NCBI GenBank assembly: GCA_964400725.1
Contig: CAYNVS010000003.1
Location: forward strand, 1-64,000
From: CAYNVS01 sp964400725
GTDB taxonomy: Bacteria; Myxococcota_A; SURF-8; CAYNVS01
DNA length: 64,000 bases
Reading direction: 5' to 3'
The first letter of the stretch is position 1; each line of letters starts with the position of its first letter. The notes beneath the pieces are model-generated. The model did no database searches. It was not told where the DNA came from and saw only the letters and a program-made list of their open reading frames with translations. Position numbers and translations under genes: made by a program. Shown one piece after another: positions 19,201 to 27,342 of this stretch.

Positions 19201-19442
19201 TTAGCGGCAAACAGTTGAAGACTATAAACAAAGTCAAGCTGCCTTCGGTTTACATTGAGCCGATAGAGAGCGGGGAGGAAGGCGAAGGAGAGGCCGCGAC
19301 GCGCGTAGAGCCGATACACTTGCCGGTGAAGAACCGCAAGCATAATTTCCGGGAAGTCGAGCTGTGCGTCCACGAGAAGGACGCGCTGTGCGAGGCGAGA
19401 AGATGCCTGCGCTGCGACCTCGACTTCACCCAGCCGGTTTAA
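16290..19442 (+). CDS. hydB: HydB (NuoF-like) fused to a GltD-like NADPH oxidoreductase
   Basis: 1050 residues, far longer than ordinary HydB (~600). Order: a second [2Fe-2S] thioredoxin-like domain (about 25-115; CVCGGTGCNAQGS, VTGCHGFCEKGP); the NuoF flavin/NADH domain (about 130-560; GRGGAGFPTGRKWE, NADEGDPGAYMNR, [4Fe-4S] ESCGKCIPCREG near 472). From ~570 the usual HydB C-terminal ferredoxin is replaced by a GltD/NfnB-type unit: Cys cluster 'CQGGCPVG' and 'CARVCNHPCEKVCRAG', FAD site 'VIGAGPAGL' (~667), NADP site 'VIGGGNSAVDAA' (~799) with basic 'YYRRGRDEMP', and a final 'ARRCLRCD'. The enzyme could therefore contact both NAD(H) and NADP(H). GAGGAG (16278-16283) sets the start at 16290. 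The architecture matches what I recall as glutamate-synthase-linked [FeFe] hydrogenases. Whether it bifurcates is inference. Confidence 0.92.
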   Translation: MNRLKNAKDLDAYRASLQAAHNPNKPRVCVCGGTGCNAQGSIQLVEELRKAVEKCGLKDEVEVKVTGCHGFCEKGPIVVIRPENIFYVMVKPSDAEELITKTLKENQVVERLLYVDPASGKKIVREQDVPFYKKQTRVILAENGHLDPTSIDDYILRGGYAALGKALTSMTPEAVIDEVKKSGLRGRGGAGFPTGRKWELCRMQPGSEKYVICNADEGDPGAYMNRSELEGNPHAIIEGMILGAYAIGAKKAYIYCRAEYPLAIEQLNKGMAQAKELGLLGDNILDSGFSLEMIIKMGAGAFVCGEETALMNSIEGKRGMPRPRPPYPAQSGVFGKPSNINNVETWANIPLIVNKGAEWFSGMGSEKSKGTKVFSLVGCVNNTGLVEVPFGTTLREIVEGIGGGVPKGRKFKVAQMGGPSGGCVPASQMDVPIDYESLQSLGAIVGSGGMVIMDETTCMVDLAKYFMEFIQSESCGKCIPCREGTRRLLEILQAITRPRRKEEENDALIRFQGMMYLKELGEIIKQTSLCGLGQTAANPVLATLRWFRDEYEAHIFERRCPAGACKELVGAPCQGGCPVGTEVWRYVANIAKGDYAEAYRVIRAANPFPSACARVCNHPCEKVCRAGTTGGQPIAIRALKRFAVDKVDPSSYKFKVKPAKENAAKIAVIGAGPAGLTAAHYLSIKGHKVEIFEKENKPGGMLVCAIPEYRLPRDVLKKEIDGLLNENTTLHLNKEMGKDFTVDSLLAEGYKAVYLSIGSHKSRKLGLEGENAEGVLPGIKFLKAYNLRGEQLARGRVGVIGGGNSAVDAARVAIRQKAVTDVTLYYRRGRDEMPAYNEEIEAAIEEGVKIVTLVAPVGLEVENGKLKAVKFIRNELGEPDASGRCRPVPVAGSEFVEKIDTLVAAISEEPETAELKEIGLSRSGTIKVSEESFATGKAGVFAGGDVVTGSNTVIEAIAAGKKAAIMIDRYVSGKQLKTINKVKLPSVYIEPIESGEEGEGEAATRVEPIHLPVKNRKHNFREVELCVHEKDALCEARRCLRCDLDFTQPV

Positions 19443-19463
19443 CGAGAAAGAACGAGGCAAATA

Positions 19464-21191
19464 ATGACTACCTTCAATATAGAAGTAAACGGCCAGCAAA
19501 TCTCCGCTAACAAAGGCGAGACGATACTGTCCGCGCTAAAGCGGGCGGGCGAATACGTGCCGACTCTGTGCTACATAGAGGGATTGTTCCCTTCAGGCGC
19601 CTGCCGCATGTGCGTGGTCGAGGTCGAAGGCGCGCCCGCGCTCGTTCCTTCGTGCTCCTTTCCGGTTTCCGAAGGAATGAAAATCAAAACGCGCTCGCCG
19701 CGCGTAATCACGGCGAGGCGCCATATCGTAGAGCTGCTTCTCTCCAACCATCCGGACGACTGTCTATATTGCATCCGCAACGGGCAGTGCGATTTGCAGA
19801 AGCTCGCCAAAGAGTACGGCATTACCAACCGCATTTTCCGAGGCAAGCGCAATAAGCGCGAGAAAGACATCAGCAGCCCAAGCATAAACCGCGATCCGGA
19901 GAAGTGCATACTTTGCGGCAAATGCGTCCGCGTCTGCGAGGAAATTCAGACGGTCGGAGCCATCGACTTCATCGACCGCGGCAGCCGCGCGTTCATCGGA
20001 ACGGCCTTTAACCGCGGGCTCAACGTATCAAGCTGCATCAATTGCGGCCAGTGCGTAACGATATGTCCCACCGGCGCGCTGCACGAGCATTCCAACGTCA
20101 ACGACGTGCTGAAGGCTCTCAACGATCCGAGCAAAACCGTCGTCGTTCAGCACGCTCCGGCGGTTTCGGTAACTTTGGCCGAAGAATTTGGCTTCAAGCC
20201 GGGCGTGGACTTCGACGGTAAAATGGTCGCCGCCATGCGCCGATTGGGCTTCAAAAGAGTCTTTGACACATCCTTCGCCGCCGATCTTACGATTATGGAA
20301 GAGGGAAGCGAGCTCGTTCAGCGCATTACCGAAGGCGGAGTTTTGCCGATGATGACCAGCTGCTCCCCCGGCTGGATTAAGTTCGTCGAGCAGTTCTATC
20401 CCGAGTTCATCCCGAACGTTTCGACCTGCAAGAGCCCGCAGCAAATGATGGGCGCGATTATAAAGAGTTTCTGGGCCGAGCGAGAAAACCTGAAGCCGGA
20501 AGACATCGTGAGCGTTACCGTAATGCCGTGCACCGCCAAAAAGTTCGAGGCGGGACGTCCGGAGATGGGGCGCGCCTACGTTCCCGACGTGGATTTCGTT
20601 CTCACCACCCGCGAGCTGGCGCAGCTTATTCGCATTTGCGGCGTTGATCCTGAAAAGCTGGACCCGGAAGACGCGGATTCGCCCTTCGGCGAGCGCTCCA
20701 GCGCGGGCAAACTCTTCGGCGCGACCGGCGGCGTCATGGAAGCTGCCGTAAGAAGCGCTTATTATTTAATTACCGGCGACGAGTTGAAAGAGCTCAAATT
20801 ACAAGATCTGCGCGGCCTTAAAGGCAGCAAGGAGACCCGCGTTAAAATTGGCGAACTCGAACTTACGGCCGTTGTGGTAAGCAGTCTCGGTCAGGCGCGC
20901 AAACTTCTCGAAGAGATAAAGGCCGGACGCAAGGACGTCCATTTTATAGAAGTGATGACCTGTCCGGGCGGCTGCATCAACGGCGGAGGCCAGCCGGTTC
21001 ACTCCGACTTGGAAGCCATACGCGCCCGCATGAACGCGCTTTACGCAATCGACCGCGACGCGCCGCTGCGCCAGAGCCACAGGAACGCGTGGGTAGAGCG
21101 GCTTTATAAAGAGTATTTGGGCAAGCCGCTGGGCGAGAAGAGCCATAAGCTGCTTCACACCCATTACCGCCGCCGCGACATACTGCTTTAA
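19464..21191 (+). CDS. hydA: [FeFe]-hydrogenase catalytic subunit HydA
   Basis: 575 residues, matching NAD-linked HydA/HndD. It reduces protons or oxidises H2 at the H-cluster. Order: plant-type [2Fe-2S] (CYIEGLFPSGACRMC), His/Cys-ligated [4Fe-4S] (HPDDCLYCIRNGQC), two-cluster ferredoxin (CILCGKCVRVC, CINCGQCVTICP), then the catalytic domain. All three signature loops are intact: MTSCSPGW (about residue 297), VMPCTAKKFE (353) and EVMTCPGGCINGGGQP (496-). A short C-terminal iron-hydrogenase small-subunit-like helix (SHKLLHTHY) follows. It lies 21 nt after hydB and should form a complex with HydB and HydC. Confidence 0.96.
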   Translation: MTTFNIEVNGQQISANKGETILSALKRAGEYVPTLCYIEGLFPSGACRMCVVEVEGAPALVPSCSFPVSEGMKIKTRSPRVITARRHIVELLLSNHPDDCLYCIRNGQCDLQKLAKEYGITNRIFRGKRNKREKDISSPSINRDPEKCILCGKCVRVCEEIQTVGAIDFIDRGSRAFIGTAFNRGLNVSSCINCGQCVTICPTGALHEHSNVNDVLKALNDPSKTVVVQHAPAVSVTLAEEFGFKPGVDFDGKMVAAMRRLGFKRVFDTSFAADLTIMEEGSELVQRITEGGVLPMMTSCSPGWIKFVEQFYPEFIPNVSTCKSPQQMMGAIIKSFWAERENLKPEDIVSVTVMPCTAKKFEAGRPEMGRAYVPDVDFVLTTRELAQLIRICGVDPEKLDPEDADSPFGERSSAGKLFGATGGVMEAAVRSAYYLITGDELKELKLQDLRGLKGSKETRVKIGELELTAVVVSSLGQARKLLEEIKAGRKDVHFIEVMTCPGGCINGGGQPVHSDLEAIRARMNALYAIDRDAPLRQSHRNAWVERLYKEYLGKPLGEKSHKLLHTHYRRRDILL

Positions 21192-21226
21192 TCCATTACG
21201 CCCTTGGGCAACGAGAGGAGCGAAAT

Positions 21227-21619
21227 ATGAGCCAGGTAAAAAAAGTGCTTTTAGCCGACGACGACCCGGATATTCTTGAGCAGGTCGCCATGACGCTTCA
21301 GTCGGAAGGTTACGAAGTAGAAACCGCTAACGGTCAGGAAGAGGCGGAGGAAAAGCTGCTGTCTTTCGTTCCCGACATTGCGGTCATAGACCTGATGATG
21401 GAGCATATGGATTCGGGATTCGTTTTGTGCTACAATATTAAAAAGCTCTATCCGGGAACGCCGGTAATAATCCTTACCGCCGTTACGGCGAGCACGGGTC
21501 TCGATTTTACTGCGAACTCGGACGACGCCAAGTCGTGGGTGCGCGCCGACCTAATTTTGGACAAACCGGTGAGACCGGAACAGCTGAAAAAAGAGGTTCG
21601 CAGGCTGCTTCACGCTTGA
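21227..21619 (+). CDS. Stand-alone response-regulator receiver domain
   Basis: 130 residues, a single CheY-like REC domain with no output domain. Acidic pocket 'LLADDDPD', phospho-acceptor Asp in 'IAVIDLMMEH', Thr in 'VIILTAVTA' and the conserved Lys in 'LILDKPVRPE' are seen. GAGAGGAG precedes the start. It sits between hydA and the hydrogenase-type sensor kinase, so it is a likely phosphoryl shuttle in the same relay. How the signal leaves is not visible. Confidence 0.9.
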   Translation: MSQVKKVLLADDDPDILEQVAMTLQSEGYEVETANGQEEAEEKLLSFVPDIAVIDLMMEHMDSGFVLCYNIKKLYPGTPVIILTAVTASTGLDFTANSDDAKSWVRADLILDKPVRPEQLKKEVRRLLHA

Positions 21620-21653
21620 GAAAGCAAGGGAGCGCGTATAGCGCGGCGAAAAA

Positions 21654-23681
21654 ATGAGCGAAAAACCAATCTGCTTTGTAAAAACGATTAAGAACAGGTG
21701 CAGGGTTTGTTTTACCTGCGTCCGCAAATGTCCGGCCAAGGCGATACGAATTTCCAAGAGTCAGGCCGAGGTCGTTCCGGAGCGCTGTATAGCCTGCGGA
21801 AGCTGCGTAAGATATTGCAGCCAGCGCGCGAAGCAGGTGGTATCGACCGTGGACGAAGTGGAAGAGCTGTTGAAGAGCGGCGCGCGCGTAGCGGCGTGCG
21901 TCGCTCCTTCCTTTCCGGTTGAATTTCAGGCGGAATACGATTTTCGCGTTCTCGTCGGCATGATTCGGGCTCTCGGTTTCGATATGGTTTCGGAAGTGGC
22001 TTTCGGCGCGGATCTGGTGGCCGAGAGATACCGTCAATTGATGGTCGAGCACCGCGGCAGCCAATATATTGCGACGACATGCCCGGCGGTGGTCGGATAC
22101 GTCGAGAGATACCATCCTGAGCTGGTGCGTTTCCTCGCGCCGATAGTCTCGCCGATGGTAGCCATGAGCCGGGCTTTGCGGGCTCTTGAAGGCAAAGACT
22201 TGAAAATAGTATTCATCGGGCCGTGCATCGCTAAAAAGGCCGAAGCGAGAGACGAAGAAGTCGAAGGCGAAATCGACGCGGTAATAACTTTCAAGGAGCT
22301 GCGCGAGATGTTTGAGTCTCGCGGAGTCGATCCTCAAAATATAGATCCCTCCGACTTCGATCCGCCGCATCCTTCGCTCGGCGCGCTGTTTCCGCTCTCA
22401 AAAGGAATTTTGCAGGCCGCGGGCATTCCCGAAGATTTGGTCGTCGGCGACGTTATAGCCACCGACGGAGCGACTAACTTTACGTGCGCGCTGGGGGACT
22501 TTGCGGCTGGAAGTATGGACGCGAATCTCGTCGAGCTTCTTTCATGCAGCGGCTGCATAGCGGGTCCCGGATTGACCAGCAAGGAAACGCTGTTCAAGCG
22601 GCGCTCCCGCGTGAGCCATTACGTAAAATACCGCCTTGCGGGGCTCAACTCCGACGCGTGGCATAAAACCGTCAACAGGCTCGCCAACCTCGATCTGTCC
22701 CGCTCCTTCCGCGAGAAAGATCAACGCATTCTGAACGTCTCGGACGATCAGATTGAATGGGTTCTCAAGCGCATGGGCAAAACGTCCAAGGACGACGAGC
22801 TGAACTGCGGCGCGTGCGGCTACCAGACATGCAGAGACCACGCGGTAGCCATAATTAAAGGGCTCGCCGAAAGCGAAATGTGCCTTCCGTTCGTAATCGA
22901 CAGGCTGGAAATGACCGTCAACGAGTTGAAGGACTCGACCGAAAAACTGGCAAGCGCGCAGGAGTCGCTCATGCACTCGGAGCGCCTCGCCAGCATGGGG
23001 CAGCTCGCCGCGGGCGTGGCTCACGAGGTAAACAATCCGCTGGGCGTGGTGCTGATGTACACGCACTTGCTTCTCGAGGAAGTGGATAAAAATTCGAGCC
23101 TTTACAAAGATTTGAAAATGATCGCGGAGCAGTCCGACCGGTGCAAGCGCATCGTGGCGGGGCTCTTGGACTTTGCGCGGCAAAATAAAGTAGTGCATCA
23201 GCCGACCAACATGCGCGAGCTGGTCGAGAACACGATGAAAACGCTGCCGCCTCCCGAAGGAGTAACCGTGGAAGTAATGCGCGGGGACGACGACGCGACC
23301 GCGGATATCGACCGCGATCAAGTGGTGCAGATTTTAACCAACCTCGTAACCAACGCTTACGACGCCATGCCCAACGGAGGCAAGCTGACCGTTTCTGCGT
23401 CGGGCGACCGCGAATGGGTGGTGCTGGAAGTGGCGGACGAAGGTGTTGGCGTCCCCAAGGAAATTAAAAATAAAATATTCGAGCCGTTCTTTACCACAAA
23501 ACAGATGGGTAAGGGAACGGGGCTGGGTCTTGCGGTCGTGTACGGCATCGTAAAAATGCACCGAGGAGACATAACTCTCGAATCGAACGCCGATCCGGCC
23601 GCCGGAAAAACCGGCACGACCTTTAAAGTCAAGCTGCCGCGCCGCCCCAAAACGGCGCTTGAGGAAGGGGCGAGAGCATGA
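21654..23681 (+). CDS. [FeFe]-hydrogenase-type H2-sensing histidine kinase
   Basis: 675 residues. Order: a two-cluster ferredoxin (CRVCFTCVRKCPAKA; CIACGSCVRYCSQ); an Fe-hydrogenase large-subunit domain (about 75-365) with variant H-cluster loops 'TTCPAVVGY' (~142), 'IGPCIAKKAE' (~190) and 'LLSCSGCIAGPG' (~298-301); a [4Fe-4S] domain 'CGACGYQTCRDHA' (~385); then HisKA (GVAHEVNNP, His near 458) and HATPase (NLVTNAYDA, GTGLGLAV). There is no membrane segment, so it is cytosolic. This matches histidine-kinase-linked sensory [FeFe] hydrogenases (group C1 in my recollection of HydDB). The distal loop is Cx2C rather than the catalytic Cx3C of HydA. It overlaps the next kinase by 4 nt. Confidence 0.9.
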   Translation: MSEKPICFVKTIKNRCRVCFTCVRKCPAKAIRISKSQAEVVPERCIACGSCVRYCSQRAKQVVSTVDEVEELLKSGARVAACVAPSFPVEFQAEYDFRVLVGMIRALGFDMVSEVAFGADLVAERYRQLMVEHRGSQYIATTCPAVVGYVERYHPELVRFLAPIVSPMVAMSRALRALEGKDLKIVFIGPCIAKKAEARDEEVEGEIDAVITFKELREMFESRGVDPQNIDPSDFDPPHPSLGALFPLSKGILQAAGIPEDLVVGDVIATDGATNFTCALGDFAAGSMDANLVELLSCSGCIAGPGLTSKETLFKRRSRVSHYVKYRLAGLNSDAWHKTVNRLANLDLSRSFREKDQRILNVSDDQIEWVLKRMGKTSKDDELNCGACGYQTCRDHAVAIIKGLAESEMCLPFVIDRLEMTVNELKDSTEKLASAQESLMHSERLASMGQLAAGVAHEVNNPLGVVLMYTHLLLEEVDKNSSLYKDLKMIAEQSDRCKRIVAGLLDFARQNKVVHQPTNMRELVENTMKTLPPPEGVTVEVMRGDDDATADIDRDQVVQILTNLVTNAYDAMPNGGKLTVSASGDREWVVLEVADEGVGVPKEIKNKIFEPFFTTKQMGKGTGLGLAVVYGIVKMHRGDITLESNADPAAGKTGTTFKVKLPRRPKTALEEGARA

Positions 23682-24832
23682 AAGAGACGCTGCGCCTGCT
23701 TGTCGTGGACGACGAGATAGGGATGAGAATGGCGGTGGAACGCGCCTTGCGGTCATACAGCTGCCGAATCGACGAAATAGACAGCGACGTTGATTTCGTC
23801 GTCTCTTCAGCGGAATCCGGCGAAGAAGCTCTTGAAATGATTAACGCCGAACAGCCTCATCTTATAATGCTTGATTATAAGCTCCCCGGCATTTCCGGCA
23901 TCGACGTGCTCAACGCGCTGGGCGATCGCAAGCAGGATATTTTCGTCGTGATGATAACGGCGTACGCCTCGCTGGAAACGGCCGTGCAGGCCACCAAGCT
24001 TGGCGCCTACGACTTTCTCGCCAAGCCGTTCACTCCCGACGAGCTCAAAAGCGTTGTGCGCAAGACGACGCGCCATATGCTGTTGCAGCGGCAGGCGCGC
24101 AAGCTCGCGCAGGAAAAAAAGCAGATGCGCTTCCAGCTCATTTCGGTCGTAGCGCACGAACTCAAAGCTCCCATCGCGGCCATAGAAGGCTATTTGTACA
24201 TTTTAAAAGATCCGGCAATCATGGCCGACCCTTCCATCGTTTCCAAGTCGGTCGAGCGCTCGCTTGTGCGGCTTGAAGGGATGCGCAAGCTGATACTCGA
24301 TTTGCTCGATCTCACGCGCATCGAGTCGGGGCAGAAGAAACGCGAACTGAAAGACGTCGACGTTGCCGCGATAGCCCGCGCCAGCATGGAGACGATAGCT
24401 CCGTCCGCCTCCGACAAGCGCGTTACGATGGAAATGATCTGTCCCGAAACGCTCGTATTTAGGGCCGACGCGGGGGAGATTGAAATCATTTTCAACAACC
24501 TGCTGAGCAACGCCGTCAAATACAACCGCGACGACGGCCGCGTAACGGCGACGGTGGAGAAGTTCGGAGACGGCGTAAAAATAACGGTGGCCGACACCGG
24601 CATCGGCATGACCGAAGAGGAAAAGTCGCGGTTGTTCGGCGAGTTCGTCAGGATAAAAAACAAGAAAACCAAAAACGTCATGGGCAGCGGCCTAGGACTT
24701 TCTATTGTAAAAAAACTTACGGCGTTGTATGGAGGAAGCGTAAGCGTGGAGAGCGAGCCGGACGTCGGCTCGACTTTTACCGCGACGCTCGTAAAGGCGG
24801 CGGAAGAGCCCGAAGAGGGAGCGACGGATTGA
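23678..24832 (+). CDS. Receiver-histidine kinase hybrid (REC-HisKA-HATPase)
   Basis: 384 residues. The N-terminal receiver has 'LVVDDEIG', phospho-Asp in 'LIMLDYKLPG' and Lys in 'DFLAKPFTPDE'. A short helix leads to HisKA (ISVVAHELKAPIAAIEG) and HATPase (NLLSNAVKYN, ADTGIGM, GSGLGLSIVKKL). No sensor or membrane domain is present, so it probably receives phosphate from the sensor kinase just upstream, with which it shares an ATGA overlap, and changes its own kinase activity. hydE starts 3 nt after it, which places signalling and maturation genes in one transcript. No DNA-binding output domain is present. Confidence 0.9.
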   Translation: MKETLRLLVVDDEIGMRMAVERALRSYSCRIDEIDSDVDFVVSSAESGEEALEMINAEQPHLIMLDYKLPGISGIDVLNALGDRKQDIFVVMITAYASLETAVQATKLGAYDFLAKPFTPDELKSVVRKTTRHMLLQRQARKLAQEKKQMRFQLISVVAHELKAPIAAIEGYLYILKDPAIMADPSIVSKSVERSLVRLEGMRKLILDLLDLTRIESGQKKRELKDVDVAAIARASMETIAPSASDKRVTMEMICPETLVFRADAGEIEIIFNNLLSNAVKYNRDDGRVTATVEKFGDGVKITVADTGIGMTEEEKSRLFGEFVRIKNKKTKNVMGSGLGLSIVKKLTALYGGSVSVESEPDVGSTFTATLVKAAEEPEEGATD

Positions 24833-24835
24833 AAA

Positions 24836-25918
24836 ATGGACTTTCATACCATCAAGGCTTTGCTGGAGGAGACCGACCCCGCGGTCTTGCAAAACCTATT
24901 CGACAGAGCGGACGAGACTAGGCGCGCCTGCGTCGGAGACGACGTTTATTTTCGAGGGCTTATCGAAATCAGCAATCACTGCAAGAGGTGCTGCGCTTAC
25001 TGCGGCATTTCAACGGCGAATAAAAACGTTCCGCGCTACCGCATGACCGCCGACGAAGTATTGGAACAGGCGAGGTTAATAGCAAAAAACGGCGTCGGCA
25101 CGACTGTGATTCAGGCGGGCGAAGACGCGGCGCACACGACGGAATTCGTCGCCGAGCTCGTTAGGCGCATACGCGGCGAAACGGGGCTCGCGATAACGCT
25201 GAGCCTGGGCGAGAGGCCGCTTAGCGACTACGACGAGTGGAAGAAAGCCGGAGCCGACCGTTATTTGCTGCGCTTCGAAACGAGCGATTTGAATCTTTAC
25301 CAAAAAATTCATCCGCACGCTTCGGGGCTCGTCCACGAGAGGACGCTCATACTGCGGCATTTAAAAAGTCTCGGCTACGAGACGGGAAGCGGCGTTATGG
25401 TAGGCATTCCGGGGCAGACGTACGACGTTCTGGCCGAAGACTTAGTTCTCTTCGCCGAGCTAGAGCTGGACATGATAGGCGTGGGGCCGTACATACCGCA
25501 CCCGGCCACGCCGCTTTACGCCGAATGGGCGGGCGAAACTTTTAAGCGTCCCGCGCAGGTTCCTAACGACGAAACGACGACGCTAAAAGCCGTGGCGATA
25601 ACGCGCCTGTTGCTGCCCTATTCCAACATTCCTAGCGTTACGGCGCTTGCCACGATAGACCGCGCCGAAGGCCGCGCGAACGCTCTGAAGGCCGGCGCGA
25701 ACATTGTTATGCCAAACTTCACGCCGCTGAAATACCGAAAATTATATGAAATTTATCCCGACAAAGCCTGCGTCAACGAGGAAGCCGAAACGTGCTTGCC
25801 CTGCCTCGAGGCGCAAATAAAAAGCGTCGGGCGGACGATAGGCAAAGGGCCGGGAATCTCTCTGACATTTCAAAAATCGCGCGGAACAGATATATCCGCG
25901 AACCTCGGGAGGCCGTAA
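24836..25918 (+). CDS. hydE: [FeFe]-hydrogenase maturase HydE (radical SAM)
   Basis: 360 residues, as in the family. HydE acts on the HydG-made Fe-CO-CN-cysteine synthon on the way to the 2Fe subcluster. The radical-SAM Cys motif is CKRCCAYC (CX3CX2C), preceded by 'GLIEISNH'. 'VIQAGED' and 'SLGERPLSDYDEWKKAGADR' are HydE/BioB-like. The C-terminus carries 'NFTPLKYRKLYEIYPDKAC'. The stop overlaps the hydG start by one base (TAATG), which suggests translational coupling. Confidence 0.95.
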   Translation: MDFHTIKALLEETDPAVLQNLFDRADETRRACVGDDVYFRGLIEISNHCKRCCAYCGISTANKNVPRYRMTADEVLEQARLIAKNGVGTTVIQAGEDAAHTTEFVAELVRRIRGETGLAITLSLGERPLSDYDEWKKAGADRYLLRFETSDLNLYQKIHPHASGLVHERTLILRHLKSLGYETGSGVMVGIPGQTYDVLAEDLVLFAELELDMIGVGPYIPHPATPLYAEWAGETFKRPAQVPNDETTTLKAVAITRLLLPYSNIPSVTALATIDRAEGRANALKAGANIVMPNFTPLKYRKLYEIYPDKACVNEEAETCLPCLEAQIKSVGRTIGKGPGISLTFQKSRGTDISANLGRP

Positions 25919-27342
25919 TGAAGACGCTGCCGTCGCTGGAACTTTCCAAGGGAGCCGTCGATTTCATCGACGACGCGAAGCTCGAAGCTATGCTTAAAGG
26001 CAAAAAGCCCGACAAGGCGCGCGTGCGGGACGTGGTGGCGAAGAGCCTCGCCAAGCAGGCGCTAAGCGCGGAAGAGACGGCCGAGCTGCTCAACGCGGAC
26101 GACCCGGAACTCGTCGAAGAAATTTTCGCCGCCGCGCGCGCGTTGAAGGAATCCGTTTACGGCAACCGCATCGTGCTGTTTGCGCCGCTTTACATAGGCA
26201 ATAAGTGCCTCAACGACTGCCTTTACTGCGGTTTCAGGCGCAGCAACGCCGACGCCGCGCGCGTTACGCTTACGCGGTCCGAAATCGTTTCGCAGGTGGA
26301 AGCGCTTGAAAACAAAGGGCACAAGCGGCTCATTCTCGTCTTCGGCGAGCATCAGGACTACGGCGCGGATTTCATCGCGGAAAGCGTGCGGACGGTTTAT
26401 GAAACGAAGGTCGGGCGAGGCGAAATTAGGCGCGTCAACATAAACGCGGCTCCGCTTGACGCGGAAGGGTTTAAAATCGTAAAAAAAGCGGGCATCGGCA
26501 CCTACCAAATTTTCATGGAGACGTATCATCACGCGACGTACGCCGCGGTTCACCCCGCGAACACGCGCAAGGCGAATTACGCCTACCGGCTCGACGCGCT
26601 TTCGAGGGCCTTCGAGGCCGGCTGCGACGACATGGGAATCGGCGCGCTCATCGGTCTGCACGACTGGAAGTTCGAGGCTCTAGGGCTCGTGTCGCACGCG
26701 CTTCACCTTCAGGCGCGCTACGGCGTGGGGCCGCACACAATCAGTTTTCCGAGGCTCAAACCGGCCTTTGGCATGGGTTTCAAGCCAAACGTAGTCGTGA
26801 GCGACGACGAGTTCAAGCGGCTCATCGCCATACTTCGACTCGCCGTGCCCTACACCGGCCTAATACTCACGGCGCGCGAGAACGCTCAGCTTCGCCGCGA
26901 CTGCATGAGCTTCGGCGTGTCGCAAATCGACGCGGGAACGCGCATAGAGATGGCGGGCTACACCAAAGCGACGGACGACCAGCAAGCCGACCGTCAGCAA
27001 TTCATGCTTGGCGACTTGCGCTCGCTGGACGAAGTTATAAAAGAACTTGCGGACGACGGCTACATCCCGAGCTTTTGCACGGCTTGCTACCGTTTGGGTC
27101 GCACGGGCGAACATTTCATGGAGTTCGCGATTCCCGGATTCATCAAGCGGTTTTGCACGCCGAACGCGCTGACGACGCTGACCGAGTATCTCGTCGATTA
27201 CGCGGAGCCCGAAACGCGCGCCGCCGGCGAGAGGCTGGTCGTCGAGGAACTCGCTAAAATCGAGGACGGCCCGATGAAGGAACAGCTTTTAAAAAAGCTG
27301 GAAGAAATTAAAACGAGCGAGAAGCGGGATTTGTATTTTTAA
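25918..27342 (+). CDS. hydG: [FeFe]-hydrogenase maturase HydG (tyrosine lyase)
   Basis: 474 residues from the ATG at 25918, typical. HydG cleaves tyrosine and builds an Fe(CO)2(CN)cysteine unit for the H-cluster. The SAM-binding Cys motif is in 'NKCLNDCLYCGFRR'. 'QIFMETYHHATYAAVHP' is a HydG/ThiH hallmark. The C-terminal auxiliary cluster ligands are in 'FCTACYRLGRTGEHF' and 'KRFCTPNAL' (CX2C...C), which separate HydG from ThiH. The frame is open further upstream inside hydE, but the coupled ATG is the right start. It overlaps aspA by one base. Confidence 0.96.
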   Translation: MKTLPSLELSKGAVDFIDDAKLEAMLKGKKPDKARVRDVVAKSLAKQALSAEETAELLNADDPELVEEIFAAARALKESVYGNRIVLFAPLYIGNKCLNDCLYCGFRRSNADAARVTLTRSEIVSQVEALENKGHKRLILVFGEHQDYGADFIAESVRTVYETKVGRGEIRRVNINAAPLDAEGFKIVKKAGIGTYQIFMETYHHATYAAVHPANTRKANYAYRLDALSRAFEAGCDDMGIGALIGLHDWKFEALGLVSHALHLQARYGVGPHTISFPRLKPAFGMGFKPNVVVSDDEFKRLIAILRLAVPYTGLILTARENAQLRRDCMSFGVSQIDAGTRIEMAGYTKATDDQQADRQQFMLGDLRSLDEVIKELADDGYIPSFCTACYRLGRTGEHFMEFAIPGFIKRFCTPNALTTLTEYLVDYAEPETRAAGERLVVEELAKIEDGPMKEQLLKKLEEIKTSEKRDLYF

